Source of the DNA: Acidimicrobiia bacterium | Lineage (GTDB): Bacteria; Acidobacteriota; Vicinamibacteria; Vicinamibacterales; UBA2999 | Length of the DNA: 64,000 bases | NCBI GenBank assembly: GCA_016871275.1 | Contig: VFZG01000004.1 | Span: forward strand, 87,893 to 151,892 | Direction: 5' to 3' | Part shown: positions 32,565 to 41,115 of the stretch, in pieces | How positions within the stretch are numbered: the first letter of the stretch is position 1 | Layout of the letters: each line of letters begins with the position of its first letter | The notes under the pieces: generated by a model | Seen by the model: only the letters and a program-made list of their open reading frames with translations | Told to the model about the DNA's origin: nothing | Database searches by the model: none | Program-made: the position numbers and the translations under genes

Positions 32565-35252
32565 TCACCCCTTGGCCTGGGTCCAGTTCTCGCCAATACC
32601 GGCATCAACATCGAGGGGCACGTTGAGTGTCACCGCCGTCGACATCTTCTGCTTGACGAGCGCCGCCACCTCGTCTGCCTGATCCTTCGGCGATTCGAAC
32701 AGCAGTTCGTCGTGCACCGTCAGGATCATCCTGGCCGTGAGGTGTGACTGCGCCAGTGCTGCGTCGACGTCGATCATCGCGCGCTTGAGGATGTCGGCGG
32801 CCGTGCCCTGGATCGGCATGTTCACGGCGATGCGTTCCGCGCCGGCGCGAATCTGGAAGTTGCGGCTGGTAAGCTCCGGCACCGGCCGCCGGCGGCCGAA
32901 CATGGTCTTGACTGCGCCGCTGGCCTGCGCGTCGGCGAGCGTCTTGTCGATGAACGCCCGTACGCGCGGGAAGCCGGCGAAGTACGCGTCGATGAACTGC
33001 TGCGCGGCCTGCTGCGACACGCCGATGTCTTTCGCCAGCGTGAAGGCGGTTTTTCCGTAGAGCAGCGCGTAGTTGATGATCTTGGCGCGGCGGCGCAGCT
33101 CGTACGGATCGAGCTGGCTGTCGGCCCCGAACACCCTGATGGCGGTCTGATCGTGAATGTCGTCGCCGCGCACGAATGCCTCGGTGAGCCTCTCGTCGCC
33201 CGACAGATGCGCCAGCACCCGCAGCTCGATCTGCGAATAGTCCGCCGAGATCAGGACGTGCCCTGGCTCGGCGATGAAGGCGCTGCGAATCTGGCGGCCG
33301 ATCTCGGTGCGGATTGGAATGTTCTGGAGGTTCGGGTCGCTGCTGCTCAAGCGGCCGGTCGCGGCCACCGCCTGGCTGATCTGCGTGTGCACGCGCCCGG
33401 TCTCAGGATTCACCAGCGAAGGCAGCGCATCGATGTAGGTGCCCTTCAACTTCGACAGGCCGCGCCAATCGAGGATCAAGCGGCAGACTTGGTGCTGCAG
33501 CGCCAGCTCTTCGAGCACGTCCACCGCCGTGGAAGGCGCGCGTGACGTGCCGGTGCGCTTGAGCACCGGCAGCTGCATGCGCTCGAACAGCACTTCGGCC
33601 AGTTGCTTGGGCGAGCCGATGTTGAACTCGCCGCCGGCCAGCTCGAAGATGCGGCGGCTGAGATCCGTCATTTCCCGATCGAGCAGCACCGACTGCGACG
33701 CCAGCGAGCGCACGTCCACGCGCACGCCGACCCGCTCGATGGCCGCGAGGATCGGCACCAGCGGCAGCTCGAGATCGCGATAGACGGATTCGAGCGCGTC
33801 GCTCACCAGGACCGGCTTGACCTTCTGCGCCAGCTGGAAGGCGATGTCCGCGCGCTCGCCGGCGTAGTCCAGCACGCTGTCGACCGGCACGTGCGCGAAG
33901 GCGATGGCCTTGACGCCTTTGCCCCGAATCGCTTCTTCGGTGAGCGCCTTGTAGCCCAGCTGCTCCAGCGCCAGCGGCTCCAGCTCCTGGCTCGATCGGT
34001 TCGCGTCAATCAGGTAGCTGGCGATCATGGTGTCGAACCCGTTCGGGTTCTGCACGTCGACACCATGGCGGCCCAGCACGATCAGGTCGGCTTTCAAATC
34101 GTGGCCGATCTTTTCGATCGACGGATCCGTCAGCAGCGGCGCGAGGATTGCCAGCGCGTCGGCCTTCGCCATCGACACGCCGCTGCCAAACCCTTCGTGC
34201 CCCAGGGGAATATAGCGCGCCGTGGCAGCCTGGATGGAGATGGCGATGCCAACCAGAGTGGCCCTGACCGGCGCGGTGCCGTCGGTCATGACCTTCATGC
34301 TGAAGCGTCCAGCCGCCCGCAGCTCGGCGACCAGCGCCTTCAGCTCGTCGGTCGAGCCAATCAGCGCATAGTCCTTCTGCACCGATGACGCCGTTGGCGC
34401 GTACTCCGGTAGCAACGTGCGGAACTCCATCTTCGAGAACAGCGCGTAGCACCGTTCGCGATCGGCGCCCTTGAAACGAAACCGCTCCGTCTCAAACGGC
34501 ACCTCCACATCCGTCTTGATCGTGACCAGCTGCCGGCTCTGGCGTGCCTGGTCCGCATGCGTCATGAGCCCCTCACGCTGCCGCTTGTTCTTGAGCTCCG
34601 GGGCATGCTGCAGCAGCGCGTCGAGCGATCCGTAGGTGCCGATCAGCTCGGTGGCGCCTTTCTCGCCGATGCCGGGCACGCCCTTGACGTTGTCAATCGA
34701 GTCGCCCATCAGCGCCAGCACGTCGCACACCTGCGACGGTTCAACCCCCCACTTCTCTTTCACGCCCTGCGCGTCGTACCACGTGCCATCGTCCTTGGGG
34801 TTGTAGACCCGAATGCCGTCGCCAACCAGCTGGAAGAAATCCTTGTCGCCGGTGACGATCGCCGCCTGCAGACCGTGCGCCGCCGCCTTCGACGCCAGCG
34901 TGCCAATCACGTCGTCTGCCTCATAGCCCTCCGAGGTCAGGATCGGCACTCCCATCGCCTCACAGGCCTCGTGGACCCATGGCACCTGCTCGGCCAGGTC
35001 TCCCGGCATTGGTGATCGGTTGGCCTTGTAGTCGGCGGCCATCTGGGAGCGGAACGTCTGCCCGCGCAGGTCGAAGGACGCGACGATGTACTGCGGTTGA
35101 TGATCCGCAAGCAGCTTGCGGAGCATGGTGATGAAGCCGTAGGTGGCGTTGGTCGATTTGCCGTCGGAACGTGTCAGCCCGCGGATCGCGTGGTAGGCGC
35201 GATACATCTGGTTGCTGCCGTCGATCAGGAAAAGTGTGGGGCCGGAGGCCAT
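32565..35252 (-). CDS. polA: DNA polymerase I (exonuclease-dead 3'-5' domain, Tyr in O-helix)
   Basis: 895 residues. 5'-nuclease domain (residues 1-290: LFLIDGSNQMYRAYHAIRGL, DKDFFQLV, GVPGIGEKGA), 3'-5' exonuclease-like domain (about 295-480) and polymerase domain (about 490-895: ISADYSQIELRVLAHLSGD, RRAKIINYALLYG, LTVHDEL). In the exonuclease domain the DxE pair is replaced (FSMKVM, Lys320/Met322) and the third-motif Asp is Arg467, while Asp389 stays, so proofreading is probably absent. The O-helix has Tyr728 where E. coli has Phe762. Role: Okazaki processing and repair. It starts 21 bp from the divergent lipoprotein gene. Confidence 0.93.
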   Translation of the reverse strand: MASGPTLFLIDGSNQMYRAYHAIRGLTRSDGKSTNATYGFITMLRKLLADHQPQYIVASFDLRGQTFRSQMAADYKANRSPMPGDLAEQVPWVHEACEAMGVPILTSEGYEADDVIGTLASKAAAHGLQAAIVTGDKDFFQLVGDGIRVYNPKDDGTWYDAQGVKEKWGVEPSQVCDVLALMGDSIDNVKGVPGIGEKGATELIGTYGSLDALLQHAPELKNKRQREGLMTHADQARQSRQLVTIKTDVEVPFETERFRFKGADRERCYALFSKMEFRTLLPEYAPTASSVQKDYALIGSTDELKALVAELRAAGRFSMKVMTDGTAPVRATLVGIAISIQAATARYIPLGHEGFGSGVSMAKADALAILAPLLTDPSIEKIGHDLKADLIVLGRHGVDVQNPNGFDTMIASYLIDANRSSQELEPLALEQLGYKALTEEAIRGKGVKAIAFAHVPVDSVLDYAGERADIAFQLAQKVKPVLVSDALESVYRDLELPLVPILAAIERVGVRVDVRSLASQSVLLDREMTDLSRRIFELAGGEFNIGSPKQLAEVLFERMQLPVLKRTGTSRAPSTAVDVLEELALQHQVCRLILDWRGLSKLKGTYIDALPSLVNPETGRVHTQISQAVAATGRLSSSDPNLQNIPIRTEIGRQIRSAFIAEPGHVLISADYSQIELRVLAHLSGDERLTEAFVRGDDIHDQTAIRVFGADSQLDPYELRRRAKIINYALLYGKTAFTLAKDIGVSQQAAQQFIDAYFAGFPRVRAFIDKTLADAQASGAVKTMFGRRRPVPELTSRNFQIRAGAERIAVNMPIQGTAADILKRAMIDVDAALAQSHLTARMILTVHDELLFESPKDQADEVAALVKQKMSTAVTLNVPLDVDAGIGENWTQAKG

Positions 35253-35273
35253 CAGACCCGATATTATTCGATA

Positions 35274-36032
35274 GTGCGTCTTGCTTGTCCTGAGCGCAGT
35301 CGAAGGGCCTTCGCGCTGACGCTGCTCGCCGTGCTGATCGCGAGCGCCTGCAGCGACGTCATCGCCAGAAAATACGAATACGAAGAGGAGATCTTTCTCG
35401 ATCTCGACGGGTCCGCGACGGTCTACGTCAATGCGTCGGTGCCCGCGCTGGTCGCGCTTCGCGGCGCCCAGCTGCCGGTCGACCCATCGGCCCGGCTGGA
35501 TCGCACCGTGGTGCGCGACATCTATTCGTCGTCAGTGTCGCAGGTGGAGAGTGTCACCACCTCACGTCGGGCAGGCCGCCGCTACGTGCACCTCCGCCTC
35601 GACGTGCCCGACATCAGGAAGCTCAGCGAGTCAGCGCCGTTCGGCTGGTCCACCTACCGCTATTCGGAAGGCGACACCTTCGAGTTCGTGCAGGAGGTGC
35701 GAGCCGCCGCGGGCCAGGACGTCGGCAGCGTCGGCTGGGGCGGCGACGAGCTGGTGGCCGTGCGGCTGCACCTGCCAAGCGTGATCAGGTTTCACAATTC
35801 GCCGACGCGCAGGGTCGAGCGGGGCAACATCGTGGTCTGGGAACAGCTGCTCACCGAGCGGCGGCAGGGCGCGCCGCTGCAGATCGAGGCGAGGATGGAG
35901 AAGGAATCGATTCTCTTCCGCACCCTCACCTTGTTTGCCGCGATGGGCGTGCTGGTGGTCATCACCTTCATCGCCGTGATCTGGTTGGTGAAGACCCGCA
36001 AGCCTGCGGGCCGTCACGCCGGCCAGCCCTAG
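35274..36032 (+). CDS. Lipoprotein with C-terminal membrane helix
   Basis: 252 residues from GTG 35274. The signal is LACPERSRRAFALTLLAVLI followed by ASAC, with the lipobox Cys at about residue 28. The basic n-region CPERSRR is encoded by the CCTGAGC repeat, so this gene uses mobile repeat DNA as part of its signal peptide. The mature domain is beta-rich (EEEIFLDLDGSATVYVNASV) and unassigned, and a helix (LTLFAAMGVLVVITFIAVIWLV) lies near the C-terminus. It overlaps the convergent BON gene by 4 bp. An open frame reaches back to 35097 inside polA; that part is not used. Confidence 0.72.
   Translation: MRLACPERSRRAFALTLLAVLIASACSDVIARKYEYEEEIFLDLDGSATVYVNASVPALVALRGAQLPVDPSARLDRTVVRDIYSSSVSQVESVTTSRRAGRRYVHLRLDVPDIRKLSESAPFGWSTYRYSEGDTFEFVQEVRAAAGQDVGSVGWGGDELVAVRLHLPSVIRFHNSPTRRVERGNIVVWEQLLTERRQGAPLQIEARMEKESILFRTLTLFAAMGVLVVITFIAVIWLVKTRKPAGRHAGQP
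35284..35307. repeat. CCTGAGC-type dispersed repeat in a signal peptide
   Basis: TGTCCTGAGCGCAGTCGAAG with flanking bases. This element, read as CPERSRR, is widespread in unrelated proteins of several phyla (recall). Here it forms the n-region of the lipoprotein. Confidence 0.85.
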
Positions 36033-36613
36033 TTCGACTTGCGGGGCTCCATCGCCTCGCGCACTTCGGCGTCGGTCTTCAGCAGGTTCTTCACTTCGAA
36101 CTCGCCGAACCCCGAGGCGAGCGACCGGGCCAGCATGCGCTCCACATTGCTCTGCACCACGCCTTCGAGCGACACCCTGCCGCGATTCACGACAATGCGG
36201 ATCGGCGGATTGACCATCGCCGCGTATTGCCAGAACGACGAGTGGCTGTAGATCGCCCGCGCAATGCGGAACCGCAGCTCGTCGTCAAAGTTCGACACCG
36301 GCAGCACGCCGATCGCGTTCTCGACCGCGACAACGCCGTCGACCTTGCGCACGCGGCGCTCGAGATCGTCGCGCTTGTAGGGCATCGTCACCCATCCGCT
36401 CAACTGCACGCGGCCGCCGGTCACCGACGCCGAGATGCTGTCGAAGACGGACAGCTGAGTGTAGCGATTGACTTGATCCGCAATGTCGTTGAAGACCTGC
36501 AGATCCTTTCGCTCGCGCTGTTGCTGGCCCGCCGAAGCTTCGGCGGGGTTGGCGGCCAGCACAGGAGCGAGGGAGAGCAGCGAGACGAACAGCGCAGCGG
36601 ACAATGTCCTCAT
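36029..36613 (-). CDS. BON-domain exported protein
   Basis: 194 residues from MRTLSAALFVSLLSLAPVLA, a signal peptide. Two BON domains follow: VFNDIADQVNRYTQLSVFDS, VQLSGWVTMPYKRDDLERRV (first), and LRFRIARAIYSHSSFWQYAA, VSLEGVVQSNVERMLARSLA (second). BON proteins associate with phospholipid or the outer membrane; the role here is unknown. A frame extension to 36646 would add residues encoded by a palindromic repeat (36626-36665), so 36613 is preferred. The bases just after the signal sequence (ANPAEASAG) are a perfect 20-bp palindrome. Confidence 0.85.
   Translation of the reverse strand: MRTLSAALFVSLLSLAPVLAANPAEASAGQQQRERKDLQVFNDIADQVNRYTQLSVFDSISASVTGGRVQLSGWVTMPYKRDDLERRVRKVDGVVAVENAIGVLPVSNFDDELRFRIARAIYSHSSFWQYAAMVNPPIRIVVNRGRVSLEGVVQSNVERMLARSLASGFGEFEVKNLLKTDAEVREAMEPRKSN
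36528..36547. repeat. Perfect 20-bp palindrome in the BON gene
   Basis: CCCGCCGAAG / CTTCGGCGGG, centred at 36537/36538. It is in frame at the signal-peptide junction and encodes PAEASAG. Confidence 0.8.
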
Positions 36614-36625
36614 ACAAACCTCCGA

Positions 36626-36665
36626 GCCTGCCTCGCCGAAGCGCATGAGCGCGAAGGCGGGACAC
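36626..36665. repeat. Imperfect-palindrome family copy upstream of the BON gene
   Basis: TGCCTCGCCGAAGCGC-ATGA-GCGCGAAGGCGGGA: GCGC arms around a 4-base loop, flanked by CGCC/GGCG. It occupies the 5' leader between the BON start and the VWA gene. Confidence 0.7.
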
Positions 36666-36703
36666 CCTCCGCTCCTGCGATTGTCGTGCCAGCGTGATCC
36701 GTC

Positions 36704-37825
36704 CTACGGCGTGGCCACGTAGCCGCGGCGCGCGCGCACCTTCAACGACGGATCGCGCAACTCCACCCTGATGGTGTGCCAGCGGCCGTCGCGATGACCC
36801 GGGCTGGGGTAACCGATGTAGTACTGCTGGCTCAGCTCGTCGGCGATGCTGCCGATGGCCGGATCGAGGTCGCGATGGTCGCGCACGATCTCGGTGCGGC
36901 CGCCGCTGTCGTCGGTCATCTCGCGAAGCGCCACCACGTTGACGCGATCGTCGTTGCCGCCCGCCGAGTAGGTGCCACGTCCGCCACCGCCGCCGATTGG
37001 CGGATAGCCGCCACCGCCGCCCGTGCCGGGAACCGGCAGGCGTCCGCCGCCACCGCGTCCGCCCGCGCCCGGGAAGGGCAGCGGGATCGGCAGGCGGGGT
37101 GGCTGATTCACCGGCGGCAGCGGCCGCTGAAATGTCGGCGTGCCGTTGGCGTCAATGCCGACGGCATACACGAGCACTTCGGTCTCACGAACCACCTGCT
37201 TCACTTCCGAGACGCCGACGCGGCTGCTGGTGTCGTTGCCGTCGGAAATGACGACCACCGCCTTCTTGCGATTCTGGCCGGCGTGCGCCATCGGCACGGC
37301 TTCCGCCACGGCGTCGTACATCGCCGTGCCGCCGTTCGGGTGTACGCGGCCGATGGCGTTGGCCAATCGATCGCGATCGGTCGTCCAGTCGGCGACGAGA
37401 TCGGCGTGCGCGCTGAAGCGATAGAGGAAGAACTCGTCGAGCTCGTCGTTCATCATCCGGAAGAAGCGATCGATCGAGTTCACCGCCGCCGACCACTTCT
37501 CGCCGGACATGCTGCCGCTGGTGTCCACGACAATGCCCAGGCTGACCGGCGTTCGTTCGGCGCTGAAGTGCGTGATCTCCACCTGCCTGTTGTCCTCGTA
37601 GACAACGAAGTCTTCCTTGCGCAGCCGGCTGTAGAAGCGGCCCGAGCGATCGGTCACCGTCGCGGTGACGTTGATCAGCTCGACGCCGCTCTTGAACCGG
37701 AACCCAGCCTGCTCCTGCCTGGTCCCCGCAGCGCTGTGCGCGTTGGGGGAGGCCGCCAGCGTGCTGCACGCCAAGGCGGCGACCCCGAACGCGACGATCA
37801 GTCGTTTCGACATGGCCGTGCTCAC
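36704..37825 (-). CDS. VWA-domain protein, Acidobacteria type
   Basis: 373 residues. N-terminal hydrophobic signal (LIVAFGVAALACSTLA), then VNVTATVTDRSGRFYSRLRK-like lead, then a von Willebrand A domain with the MIDAS motif DTSGSMSG, TTDRDRLANAIG, and VVVISDGNDTSSR. An unusual Gly/Pro-rich loop (GGRGGGGRLPVPGTGGGGG) sits inside the C-terminal part before the last strands (YYIGYPSPGHRDGRWHTIRV). This layout matches the VWFA-related Acidobacterial domain. It overlaps the upstream membrane gene by 4 bp and probably shares its transcript. Role unknown, extracytoplasmic. Confidence 0.85.
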   Translation of the reverse strand: MSTAMSKRLIVAFGVAALACSTLAASPNAHSAAGTRQEQAGFRFKSGVELINVTATVTDRSGRFYSRLRKEDFVVYEDNRQVEITHFSAERTPVSLGIVVDTSGSMSGEKWSAAVNSIDRFFRMMNDELDEFFLYRFSAHADLVADWTTDRDRLANAIGRVHPNGGTAMYDAVAEAVPMAHAGQNRKKAVVVISDGNDTSSRVGVSEVKQVVRETEVLVYAVGIDANGTPTFQRPLPPVNQPPRLPIPLPFPGAGGRGGGGRLPVPGTGGGGGYPPIGGGGGRGTYSAGGNDDRVNVVALREMTDDSGGRTEIVRDHRDLDPAIGSIADELSQQYYIGYPSPGHRDGRWHTIRVELRDPSLKVRARRGYVATP

Positions 37826-38574
37826 TTCAACGTCACGTTGACTGGTTGTTCACCCGCGGCGGCGACCGGCGCGTCGCGCCGATCGATGTGGGGCACCACG
37901 CCCTCATCCGTGCGGAAGCTGACGCGATACCTGGCCACCGTCTCCGGCGCATCCAGCGAGACGACAAACGGCGACTCGTCGCCGGAACCGAGCTTCAGGA
38001 AGTCCACATTGGCGCGCGAGCTGGTGACGAACGCGCCGGCGCGATCGAACAGAAAGACCACCGCCGAGAGCCGCTCGACCGGTTGACCGGCCGTGGGATT
38101 GCGCACCAGGCCGGACACGGCGAGTTTCCGGCTCCGACGCTCGTGCGTCAGCGAGACGAGCTCGAGAGGCGCGCCTGGATTTCGCTCGACCGCCGCCGCC
38201 GTCGCCGTGCCACGCGGCGCCGTCATCATCGTCACCAGGCTGCCGGACAGCACCACCAGCAACGCCACCGCCGCCAAGGCGAGACCCTTCTGGCGGCTGC
38301 CGGTATCCCGCGGCATGTCGGCCGCGCCAAGAAACCCCGCGGCGTGCGTCGGCGTGGCCGCCGGCGCGGCACTCTTCCACGGCGCTTTCACGACCGGCCG
38401 CTCGACCGGATCCGGCAGGGCCGCCGGTTCGTCAACGCCGGCCGCCACCGACAACGCCGCCACGCGCGCAGCGGCCCGCCGTTTCTCTTCGCGCTGCAGC
38501 CGCCAGGCCGTCACGCTCATGACGAGCGCGACGACCAGCGAGACGATCGTGATTGTCAACAGGAGGATGTCCAT
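37822..38574 (-). CDS. Membrane protein of unknown function
   Basis: 250 residues from MDILLLTITIVSLVVALVM. There are two membrane segments: the N-terminal helix and ALAAVALLVVLSGSLVTMM at about residues 95-115. Between them lies an Ala/Pro-rich cytosolic linker. The C-terminal ~125 residues form a beta-sandwich-like domain (LELVSLTHERRSRKLAVSGL, ERLSAVVFLFDRAGAFV, YRVSFRTDEG), similar in style to FxLYD-type domains. It starts 5 bp after the HTH-TonB stop and overlaps the VWA start. An earlier ATG at 38661 lies within the TonB gene and is not used. Confidence 0.7.
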   Translation of the reverse strand: MDILLLTITIVSLVVALVMSVTAWRLQREEKRRAAARVAALSVAAGVDEPAALPDPVERPVVKAPWKSAAPAATPTHAAGFLGAADMPRDTGSRQKGLALAAVALLVVLSGSLVTMMTAPRGTATAAAVERNPGAPLELVSLTHERRSRKLAVSGLVRNPTAGQPVERLSAVVFLFDRAGAFVTSSRANVDFLKLGSGDESPFVVSLDAPETVARYRVSFRTDEGVVPHIDRRDAPVAAAGEQPVNVTLK

Positions 38575-38579
38575 AGCTG

Positions 38580-39674
38580 TTACCGCAACCTGAATTCGAC
38601 GCCGACTTCGACCACCACATCGACCGGCACGCCGCGCATGCGTCCCGGCGCAAACCGCCATTGCCGCACTGCCTGCACCGCGCGATCGTTCAATCCGCCT
38701 CCTAAGCCGCCAACGATCTTCACTTCACCCACGGTGCCGTCGCGCCGCACCACGATCTCGAGCTCGACTTCACCTTCGACATTCCCGCGGCGCGCCTCGT
38801 CCGTGTAGTCCGCGCGCACTTCGCGGAGCAGGCGCGGCGGCTCGACGCCGCTGCCGGGACGAAACGGTCCGCCGCCGTAGCCGCCGCCGGATCCTTCGCC
38901 CACGCCGCTGCCATCACCCTGACCAAGTCCGGTGCCTTGTCCCGTGCCCGCGCCACCCCCCGTTCCGGGACCTTGTGTCGGCGGCGCTTCGGGCGCCTTG
39001 GCAAGCACACCAGGCTGCTCCTCGGGATCCGCGGGCTTCGGCGCGATCGGCGCTTCAACCGGCGGCTCCTTCACTTCGACCGGCTTCGGCGGATCCGGCG
39101 GCTTCGGCGTCGGCTCGACGACTTTGGGCTCCTCGCGCTCGGGGATTGGGCTGCTGTTCTTTTCAGGCCCCTTGCGCATGGCCTTTGGCGGCGGTGTCTT
39201 GAACTTCAAGCCGCCGCCCCCACCGCCGCCGCCAGGACCGGCCGCGACCAGAAACACCATTCGTATCGGCTCCGGATCCTTCAGCAGGTCGGTGCGCTCG
39301 TCGGCGACGGCGTCGCTGAGACCGGCCATGAACAGGATCAGCGCGGCGGCGAGACCGTGCAGGCTCGTCGACACGATCAACGGCAGCGTGGTCGATCGTT
39401 GGGTGCCCACGCGTGGCGCGAACAACTCGCGGCCGGGGCCGAGCGCATCCACGGCGCCGACCGCCGCGCCCTGCTCGAGCGCGCGCACGGCACGCACCGC
39501 TTCCGGGTGCGCCACGAATGTGCCGAGCGAAGGGTCCGACGCGATCGGCAGTTGCGCGGCGATCGAACGGATCTCGCCTCTGGCTATCAGCTCGAGGACG
39601 CGGGATTCGCTGACCCCGGCGGCTTGCGCGATGTCGCCGGCGGTGTAGACGTCGGCAGGCACTGAGCGAAACAT
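38580..39674 (-). CDS. HTH-TonB fusion protein
   Basis: 364 residues from MFRSVPADVYTAGDIAQAAG. Residues 8-35 look like a MerR/excisionase helix-turn-helix (DIAQAAGVSESRVLELIARG). A membrane helix (LPLIVSTSLHGLAAALILFM) follows at about 100-120, then a Pro/Gly-rich periplasmic spacer (about 155-275) and a TonB C-terminal domain (YTDEARRGNVEGEVELEIVV, AVRQWRFAPG). TonB normally transfers energy to outer-membrane receptors; the cytosolic HTH is an unusual extra. It starts the minus-strand trio with the membrane and VWA genes. No ExbB/D nearby. Confidence 0.85.
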   Translation of the reverse strand: MFRSVPADVYTAGDIAQAAGVSESRVLELIARGEIRSIAAQLPIASDPSLGTFVAHPEAVRAVRALEQGAAVGAVDALGPGRELFAPRVGTQRSTTLPLIVSTSLHGLAAALILFMAGLSDAVADERTDLLKDPEPIRMVFLVAAGPGGGGGGGGLKFKTPPPKAMRKGPEKNSSPIPEREEPKVVEPTPKPPDPPKPVEVKEPPVEAPIAPKPADPEEQPGVLAKAPEAPPTQGPGTGGGAGTGQGTGLGQGDGSGVGEGSGGGYGGGPFRPGSGVEPPRLLREVRADYTDEARRGNVEGEVELEIVVRRDGTVGEVKIVGGLGGGLNDRAVQAVRQWRFAPGRMRGVPVDVVVEVGVEFRLR

Positions 39675-39821
39675 GGCTGTGCCCCGGCGATCGCAAGTTC
39701 CTTGCCGTCGCCCAACGACGATCTGGACCTTCACGATCCGGCGTTTCGGCCGGAAAACCCCAAATCTGTGCGGCATCCGGCCCAGCGATCTGTGGTGGTT
39801 TAAGGACGGTGCGTCCAATCT

Positions 39822-40790
39822 ATGATGCAGCCCATGAGGAGCCCCGCGTCAGCCGTTGGAATCGTGCTGTTTTGCTCCGTTATCGGGTTGTCAGGGCCGC
39901 CCGCCCTCCATAGCGCACAGCCCGAGGGAGGGGCGCCCTACCGGCTGGTACCCGGCTGGGGGGTGCTGCCAAACGGTGCCACCTGGGGGGAAGTGCCGGG
40001 CATGGCTATCGACGCCGACGGAAGGCTGTTTGCCTTCCACCGCGCCGAGCGCCCGGTCGTCGAGCTCGATCGCTCAGGGAAGATCCTCAAGCAGTGGGGC
40101 GAGAAGCTGTTTGCGTGGCCGCACGGCATTCGCGTGGATCGCTTCGGCAACCTGTGGATCACGGACGGCCAGGCGCGCGACGGGATTGGCCAGCAGGTGT
40201 TCAAGTACAGCCGCGACGGCACGCTGTTGATGACACTCGGCACCAAGGGTGTGCGCGGTGAGGGCCCCGACATGTTTGGCGGGCCGTGCGACGTCGCCGT
40301 GGCCGGCAACGGCGACATCTTCGTCGCCGATGGTCACTTCAACTCACGCGTCGTCAAGTTCGACAAGAACGGCACGTTCATCAAGGCGTGGGGCAGGCGC
40401 GGGACGGGACCGGGTGAGTTCAACCTGCCGCACACCATTGCGATCGATTCTCGCGGGCGCGTGCTGGTGGGCGATCGCTCCAACAACCGCATCCAGATCT
40501 TCGATCAGGATGGGACCTTCATCGACCAGTGGACGCAGTTTGGCACGCCGAGCGGGATGTATATTGCGCCGGACGATACGCTCTACGTGGTCGACTACAA
40601 CGTGAAGAAGGGTGTGTTCGTGGGCAGCGCCAGGGACGGCTCGGTGAACTACAAGCTGGACGACGCCGTGGCTGAGGGCGTGGCCGTGGATCGCGACGGC
40701 AATATCTACGTCGGCGAAACGGTGCCAGGAACCACGTTGACCGGTCAGCCCGGCGGCCACATCGTCCGCAAGTTCGAACGGCTCCGGTGA
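39822..40790 (+). CDS. NHL-type beta-propeller, exported
   Basis: 322 residues with a signal peptide (IVLFCSVIGLSGPPALHSAQ). About six NHL blades: PHGIRVDRFGNLWITD, GPCDVAVAGNGDIFVADG, LPHTIAIDSRGRVLVGDRSN and PSGMYIAPDDTLYVVDYN. This resembles peptidyl-alpha-hydroxyglycine alpha-amidating-lyase-like propellers, but no catalytic claim is possible from the fold. It starts 147 bp from the divergent HTH-TonB gene. Several ATGs exist (39822, 39825, 39834); which is used is unclear. Confidence 0.83.
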   Translation: MMQPMRSPASAVGIVLFCSVIGLSGPPALHSAQPEGGAPYRLVPGWGVLPNGATWGEVPGMAIDADGRLFAFHRAERPVVELDRSGKILKQWGEKLFAWPHGIRVDRFGNLWITDGQARDGIGQQVFKYSRDGTLLMTLGTKGVRGEGPDMFGGPCDVAVAGNGDIFVADGHFNSRVVKFDKNGTFIKAWGRRGTGPGEFNLPHTIAIDSRGRVLVGDRSNNRIQIFDQDGTFIDQWTQFGTPSGMYIAPDDTLYVVDYNVKKGVFVGSARDGSVNYKLDDAVAEGVAVDRDGNIYVGETVPGTTLTGQPGGHIVRKFERLR

Positions 40791-40794
40791 CAGG

Positions 40795-41115
40795 ATGCGC
40801 CCGATGCTGAGGTCGCTTCGCATCGGCCATCGCCGGTTCGTCCTTGAAGCGGGCGTGAACACGATTGGACGCGATCCGGCGTCAGCGGTGTGCCTCAATG
40901 ACGCCAGCGTGTCGCGCCGCCATGCGCGCATTCCCCTCGCCGGGGATCAGGCGATGCTGGAGGGCCTGAAGAGCAAGAACGGCACGCAGATCATGGGCAT
41001 GGCGATCACGGAGCCGTCAGCCCGCCGCGACGGCGATGAGATCGAGTTCGGCCACGTCAAGGGCTGGTACATCGTCGAATCGTCGGACGATCCGCCAACC
41101 ACCACTCATCTCTGA
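40795..41115 (+). CDS. Stand-alone FHA-domain protein
   Basis: 106 residues. The FHA core is visible: NTIGRDPASAVCLNDASVSR, RHARI, LKSKNGTQI and the RRDGDEIEFG strand, giving the G-R, S-x2-H and N-G-T phosphothreonine-binding motifs. The last residues (DDPPTTTHL) are threonine-rich; if phosphorylated they could bind an FHA domain, as in GarA-like switches (inference). The 3' end overlaps the convergent LuxR-type gene by 10 bp. Its closest relative in the window is the FHA half of the regulator at 41420. Confidence 0.85.
   Translation: MRPMLRSLRIGHRRFVLEAGVNTIGRDPASAVCLNDASVSRRHARIPLAGDQAMLEGLKSKNGTQIMGMAITEPSARRDGDEIEFGHVKGWYIVESSDDPPTTTHL

Noticed and set aside
36970-37080. Gly-rich GCC/CCG run in the VWA gene and in the HTH-TonB gene (38900-39240) as microsatellites
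   Set aside because: Explained by Gly/Pro-rich protein spacers; codons vary and no fixed unit repeats.
36776-38086. A 436-codon plus-strand frame opposite the VWA and membrane genes
   Set aside because: Low-complexity Arg/Ala/Val composition and antisense to a MIDAS-containing gene; shadow.
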